From assembly GCA_030434245.1 (NCBI GenBank), contig JAUISX010000001.1, forward strand, positions 593,826 through 657,825: a stretch of 64,000 nt of DNA, in the 5' to 3' direction. The notes beneath the pieces are model-generated. The model ran no database searches. It was not told where the DNA came from and was given only the letters and a program-made list of their open reading frames with translations. Positions 61,549 through 64,000 of this stretch are shown piece after piece. How positions within the stretch are numbered: position 1 is the stretch's first letter; every line of letters starts with the position of its first letter. The translations under genes and the position numbers were made by a program. This DNA is from Porphyromonadaceae bacterium W3.11 (GTDB lineage: Bacteria > Bacteroidota > Bacteroidia > Bacteroidales > Porphyromonadaceae).

Positions 61549-61913
61549 ATGAATAGTATAGAAGAAAGAACAGTGTACAACAGCCGTCTGCGGATTATGC
61601 ACGAGAGAAAGAAAATGAAGTTATCCTTTGCTGAACTAAGAAGTGTGGCGATGGTCACACTTATAGCTGTCTCCTTTTTCGAGGCAGAAAGCTCACTCAG
61701 GAAGAGGAGGGACAATTCTTCAACCTCGTTCAGCTGTCACAGCGACTCGGTGAACGTCTCCTGAGTCAGAAGGAAAAGTACACTATCAGTATGAATTACT
61801 CTGAGGTGGCGACTATTGCGATGGTCTATCGGATGGTGACAGGAGTGATGATGGGGCCTTACGATAGGATGGTGGCCTACACTGTCAGTGAACAACTAAA
61901 TATAAGAGGGTAA
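61549..61913 (+). CDS. Prophage early protein split by a -1 frameshift at a T-run
   Basis: The ATG at 61549 opens a frame with MNSIEERTVYNSRLRIMHER and FAELRSVAMVTLIAVSFF. At C-TTTTT-C (61674-61680) a shift of -1 leads into RGRKLTQEEEGQFFNLVQLSQRLGE and NYSEVATIAMVYRMVTGV, which ends at 61913. That stop overlaps the next gene's ATG (TAATG), so the second part is genuinely coding. Combined product 121 residues. The two halves contain similar motifs (SFAELRSVAMVTLI and NYSEVATIAMVYRM), indicating an internal repeat. Either a base was lost from the T-run (mutation or sequencing error), or there is programmed slippage. No family recognised. Confidence 0.65.
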
Positions 61914-62419
61914 TGAGAGGATATAGCGACATCTGGGCGATGATTAATAAGCTAGCAGGAGAGCTGGAAGCAGAGGAGCTTAAACGTGTGATGTGCGAAA
62001 GTGTTTCCGATGGGAGGACAAATAGTTTGCGTGAGCTCACAGGTGGTGAGCTCGTGAAGCTCAGGGCAGAACTGAGAAAGCAGACAGGCTTCAAGCCTTC
62101 CAAAGCCAATCCCGAAAAGAGGCGTAAACGCTCGGCTGTGCTTAAGCTACTGAAAAGCTATGGCATCGATACGAGCGACTGGGAGGCAGTGAATCGCTTC
62201 GTAAGTCAGTCGCGAATTGCGGGCAAGGAGTTCCACCAGCTCAATGAGGAGGAGCTCGAAAAACTCAGACGAAAGATGTACGCGATCAACCGAAAGAAGA
62301 AGAAAGAAAAAGAGGAGGAGGTGACCGTGGTGGAGCCCCAAAAGGATAAAAAGAGGAAGTGCGTCTATTACACGAATGTGACTACGGCACAAATGATAAA
62401 AAGAGGTAATTATAATTAA
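61913..62419 (+). CDS. GemA-like (DUF1018/Mu gp16-type) prophage protein
   Basis: 168 residues. The N-terminal half is helical (MRGYSDIWAMINKLAGELEAEELKRVMCESVSDGRT). The second half has KLLKSYGIDTSDWEAVNRFVSQSRIAGKEFHQLNEEELEKLRRKMYAI, which fits the C-terminal module of the GemA/gp16 family seen in Mu-like phages. A long Lys/Glu-rich segment (~130-150) follows. GemA in Mu modulates host gene expression or topology. Its start overlaps the previous stop by one base. Placement between the MuB module and the DUF3164 gene agrees with this identity, but sequence support is moderate. Confidence 0.55.
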   Translation: MRGYSDIWAMINKLAGELEAEELKRVMCESVSDGRTNSLRELTGGELVKLRAELRKQTGFKPSKANPEKRRKRSAVLKLLKSYGIDTSDWEAVNRFVSQSRIAGKEFHQLNEEELEKLRRKMYAINRKKKKEKEEEVTVVEPQKDKKRKCVYYTNVTTAQMIKRGNYN

Positions 62420-62439
62420 CAATCAAATATGATATAACA

Positions 62440-63102
62440 ATGAGTACCATGACAGAGCAAGAGAGAAAAGAATTTGAGGAGTACAAGGCGTGGAAAAAGA
62501 AGAAAGAGGAGGAGAACACTCGTCAGCAGAACCGCGACGCCTATCGTGAACTAGTCGATGAGACGTTACAGGCCGTGGTGCCAAGCCTTCAGCAGGTCAG
62601 TGATGGGCTAGGCATGAGCAAGGAACGAGTATTTCAGCAGTTCGAGGAGCTGATTCGCATGAAAGGCGATGTACTGGGCTTGGTCAGCGAGGGGCAGCGC
62701 TCACACACTTTCACCAATTCCGATAGCACCATGAGGGTAACTCTTGGTTATCACACTATCGACGGATACCGTGACACAGTGGACGACGGTATTCAGATGG
62801 TCCGAAAGTACCTAGAGAGCCTAGTGGGCGATGACAAGAGCAAAGCCCTGGTGGATATGGTATTCCGATTACTTTCTAAGGACAGTAAGGGGAATCTCAA
62901 AGCTAGTCGAGTGATTCAGCTGAGACGTATCGCCGAAGAAACAAAATCGGAGGAGTTCCTGGAAGCCGTGAAGATCATTGAGGAAAGCTATTTACCTACC
63001 CTTTCGAAGCGATACATTCGCTGCGAAATCAAAGATGACCATAACGGCTGGACAACAGTCCCCTTATCCATGACAGAAGTGGGCGAAGTGAGTGAAATGT
63101 AA
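62440..63102 (+). CDS. DUF3164-family prophage protein
   Basis: 220 residues. An N-terminal Lys/Glu coiled coil (EEYKAWKKKKEEENTRQQNR) is followed by the core with TMRVTLGYHTIDGYRDTVDDGIQMVRKYLESLVGDD (~residues 97-132), the signature of DUF3164, which is common in Mu-like phage early regions (function unknown). RYIRCEIKDDHNGWTTVPLS lies near the C-terminus. Cotranscribed with the GemA-like gene, 20-bp gap. Confidence 0.85.
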   Translation: MSTMTEQERKEFEEYKAWKKKKEEENTRQQNRDAYRELVDETLQAVVPSLQQVSDGLGMSKERVFQQFEELIRMKGDVLGLVSEGQRSHTFTNSDSTMRVTLGYHTIDGYRDTVDDGIQMVRKYLESLVGDDKSKALVDMVFRLLSKDSKGNLKASRVIQLRRIAEETKSEEFLEAVKIIEESYLPTLSKRYIRCEIKDDHNGWTTVPLSMTEVGEVSEM

Positions 63103-63118
63103 GGAAAATGTAACTGTT

Positions 63119-63331
63119 ATGGGTAATATTGAAATAAGTAACAATCAGCGTACGACAAGTAGTCATATCGATTCGCCGAAACGTAATAAGAAGGAGTACC
63201 TCCTTCATCTGTGGGAAATCAATCGTCCATATTACTCAGCGCAAGAAACTCTTAATTTGATTGCGCCAAGGGCGAAATATCGCAATAGCGAGGCTAAGAA
63301 AATCATAAAGGATGAGAATATGTTTTGGTAA
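63119..63331 (+). CDS. Small hypothetical prophage protein
   Basis: 70 residues from ATG 63119. A GTG 27 bp upstream overlaps the DUF3164 gene and is less likely. Contains PKRNKKEYLLHLWEINRPYYSAQETLNL and ends EAKKIIKDENMFW; basic and helical. No family recognised. Followed after a few bases by the structured element at 63338-63408. Confidence 0.5.
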   Translation: MGNIEISNNQRTTSSHIDSPKRNKKEYLLHLWEINRPYYSAQETLNLIAPRAKYRNSEAKKIIKDENMFW

Positions 63332-63337
63332 TTAACA

Positions 63338-63408
63338 TGAGGGGGTGAAATGCAGTGGCATCAACCTAGGGAGCAAAGCAGCAAAAAATCACTCCTGGCA
63401 CCCCCTCA
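63338..63408 (+). ncRNA. Candidate structured RNA element
   Basis: Outer arms TGAGGGGGTG (63338-63347) and CACCCCCTCA (63399-63408) are perfectly complementary. Inside, TGC-AGTG-GCA and GGAG/CTCC can form two further short helices, giving a three-way-junction-like 71-nt fold. No U-tract follows, so it is not an ordinary terminator. It sits between two small early genes. Confidence 0.4.
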
Positions 63409-63422
63409 ATATTATAAACGAT

Positions 63423-63629
63423 ATGGAAAAAGATAGGAATAGCATAGAAGCGATTAGGGCGGACCTTTCATTTATAAATGATATGCAGACCTCGTTAAGA
63501 AATGCGGATTATGAGGCTGTGACGGTCAGCTTAAGCGACTGGAAAAGTGAGTTAAGAGACAGATTGAGAGAGAAACAAAGGGAGGTTGAAGATGAGTATG
63601 AGGAAGATGGTAATAGCAGTAGATTTTGA
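63423..63629 (+). CDS. Small hypothetical prophage protein
   Basis: 68 residues from ATG 63423. An upstream GTG start would run through the hairpin and is rejected. Composition is acidic and helical (IEAIRADLSFINDMQTSLRNADYEAV, then ELRDRLREKQREVEDEYEED). No family recognised. It overlaps the next gene by 38 bp, so the two are cotranslated. Confidence 0.5.
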   Translation: MEKDRNSIEAIRADLSFINDMQTSLRNADYEAVTVSLSDWKSELRDRLREKQREVEDEYEEDGNSSRF

Positions 63630-63993
63630 TGGCGTAATAAATGCCAGCCCATACCCAGAAGTTGGAGTAGTGGTGAATGGTGCAAGGGATGCCATGCAGG
63701 AGCTGAAGAGGCGGGGGCATCATCTTATTATATGGACGTGCAGAGAGGGGCAAGATCAGACCGATGCCATTAACTTTTTGCTGGAGAAGGGTATCCCCTT
63801 TGACAACATCAATTGTAACGCTCGAGAGAACTTCGAGCGCTACTCGAATGATTGCCGAAAAGTGTATGCCGACCTCTACATTGATGATCGTAACCTCGGT
63901 GGCTTCCCCGGCTGGAAGGAGGCTCTAAGGCTCATCGATGAGGGCACGAACGAGGAAAAATGCAACCCCTATGAGGGATGTTTTGGATATTAA
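63592..63993 (+). CDS. Phage HAD-like hydrolase
   Basis: 133 residues from ATG 63592. An in-frame TTG 6 bp upstream is possible. HAD motif I is VIAVDFDGVI (~residues 7-16), motif II Thr is in HHLIIWTCREGQ, and a C-terminal DLYIDDRNLGG (~98-108) supplies motif IV acids. This small HAD type occurs in many phages, sometimes annotated as a nucleotide or DNA-end phosphatase; substrate unknown. The first 38 bp overlap the upstream gene. Only seven bases of sequence follow in the window. Confidence 0.8.
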   Translation: MSMRKMVIAVDFDGVINASPYPEVGVVVNGARDAMQELKRRGHHLIIWTCREGQDQTDAINFLLEKGIPFDNINCNARENFERYSNDCRKVYADLYIDDRNLGGFPGWKEALRLIDEGTNEEKCNPYEGCFGY

Positions 63994-64000
63994 TAATTTC

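Larger units (their letters stand above)
53785..64000 (+). mobile_element. Mu-like transposable prophage, left part (right end outside the window)
   Basis: Gene order is repressor (leftward), early promoter, small DNA-binding protein, MuA-type transposase, MuB-type ATPase, then GemA-like and DUF3164 proteins. This is that of the early region of Mu-like phages. The plus strand becomes G-rich and average GC rises relative to the host. The left boundary is approximate: it lies where composition changes (53760-53830), and I could not identify a host target duplication without the right end. Late genes are not in the window. The nearby tRNA-Leu is not the attachment site, since transposable phages insert nearly at random. 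Confidence 0.85.

Overview
The window looks like a chromosome segment of a Bacteroidota bacterium, most likely a Porphyromonas relative. The evidence is: many gene starts preceded by the Bacteroidota -7 box TAnnTTTG and almost no Shine-Dalgarno sequences; BACON-domain and SusC/TonB-like outer-membrane proteins; a tricorn-type S41 peptidase; DUF4294, DUF2851 and DUF4332 proteins; and IS982, IS256 and IS1182 elements of the kinds common in Porphyromonas. The genus is an inference; the phylum is well supported.

Layout. 1-640: 5' part of an IS1182-type transposase gene and its element end. 707-3400: BACON lipoprotein gene with a complete IS982 element (target duplication visible) inserted just upstream of its start. 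3962-9403: leftward housekeeping genes (two bacterial-PH proteins, valS, ybaK). 9479-13577: a tightly packed leftward operon mtaB, LpxL/HtrB-like acyltransferase, family 2 glycosyltransferase, lipoprotein. 14267-18936: GH29 fucosidase, MscS channel, nitroreductase and DUF4294 protein, read rightward. 19085-26216: a complete phosphate regulon pstS-pstC-pstA-pstB-phoU-phoB-phoR with a Pho-box-like 7-4-7 direct repeat upstream. 26261-26403: a 143-bp MITE. 26565-30060: cardiolipin synthase, CorA and ruvC. 30188-36387: two large outer-membrane beta-barrel paralogs, near-identical over most of their length, plus a decayed remnant of a third copy. 36793-40754: DUF4332 protein and the tricorn-like peptidase. 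40928-43860: IS256 element, small membrane protein and an IS982 relic. 44061-53352: YitT protein, small HTH protein, ROK regulator, two tandem tRNA-Val, folC, tRNA-fMet, DUF2851 protein, uvrA and tRNA-Leu.

From about 53.8 kb to the window end lies the left (early) part of a Mu-like transposable prophage with higher G content on the plus strand: end region with phased repeats, divergent S24-type repressor, early promoter, small DNA-binding protein, MuA-like DDE transposase, MuB-like ATPase, a rearranged accessory block (antisense cargo gene, chimeric ATPase/MuB ORF, small protein, serine recombinase), a second ATPase, a frameshifted gene, GemA-like and DUF3164 proteins, and a HAD-like protein. 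The right end is outside the window.

The most interesting unexplained material is in the prophage. The left end has helically phased 11-bp GGTCGA repeats and 12-bp GGGTGGAC repeats. Two early-region spacers carry the same 22-bp-period AACGGATTTA repeat. A chimeric ORF (start of the ATPase fused to the end of MuB) records a duplication around a serine-recombinase cassette. There is also a frameshift at a C-TTTTT-C run and a candidate structured RNA near 63.37 kb. On the host side the notable items are the Pho box, the mosaic and decayed outer-membrane paralogs, the MITE, and a dispersed intergenic repeat present twice in opposite orientation.
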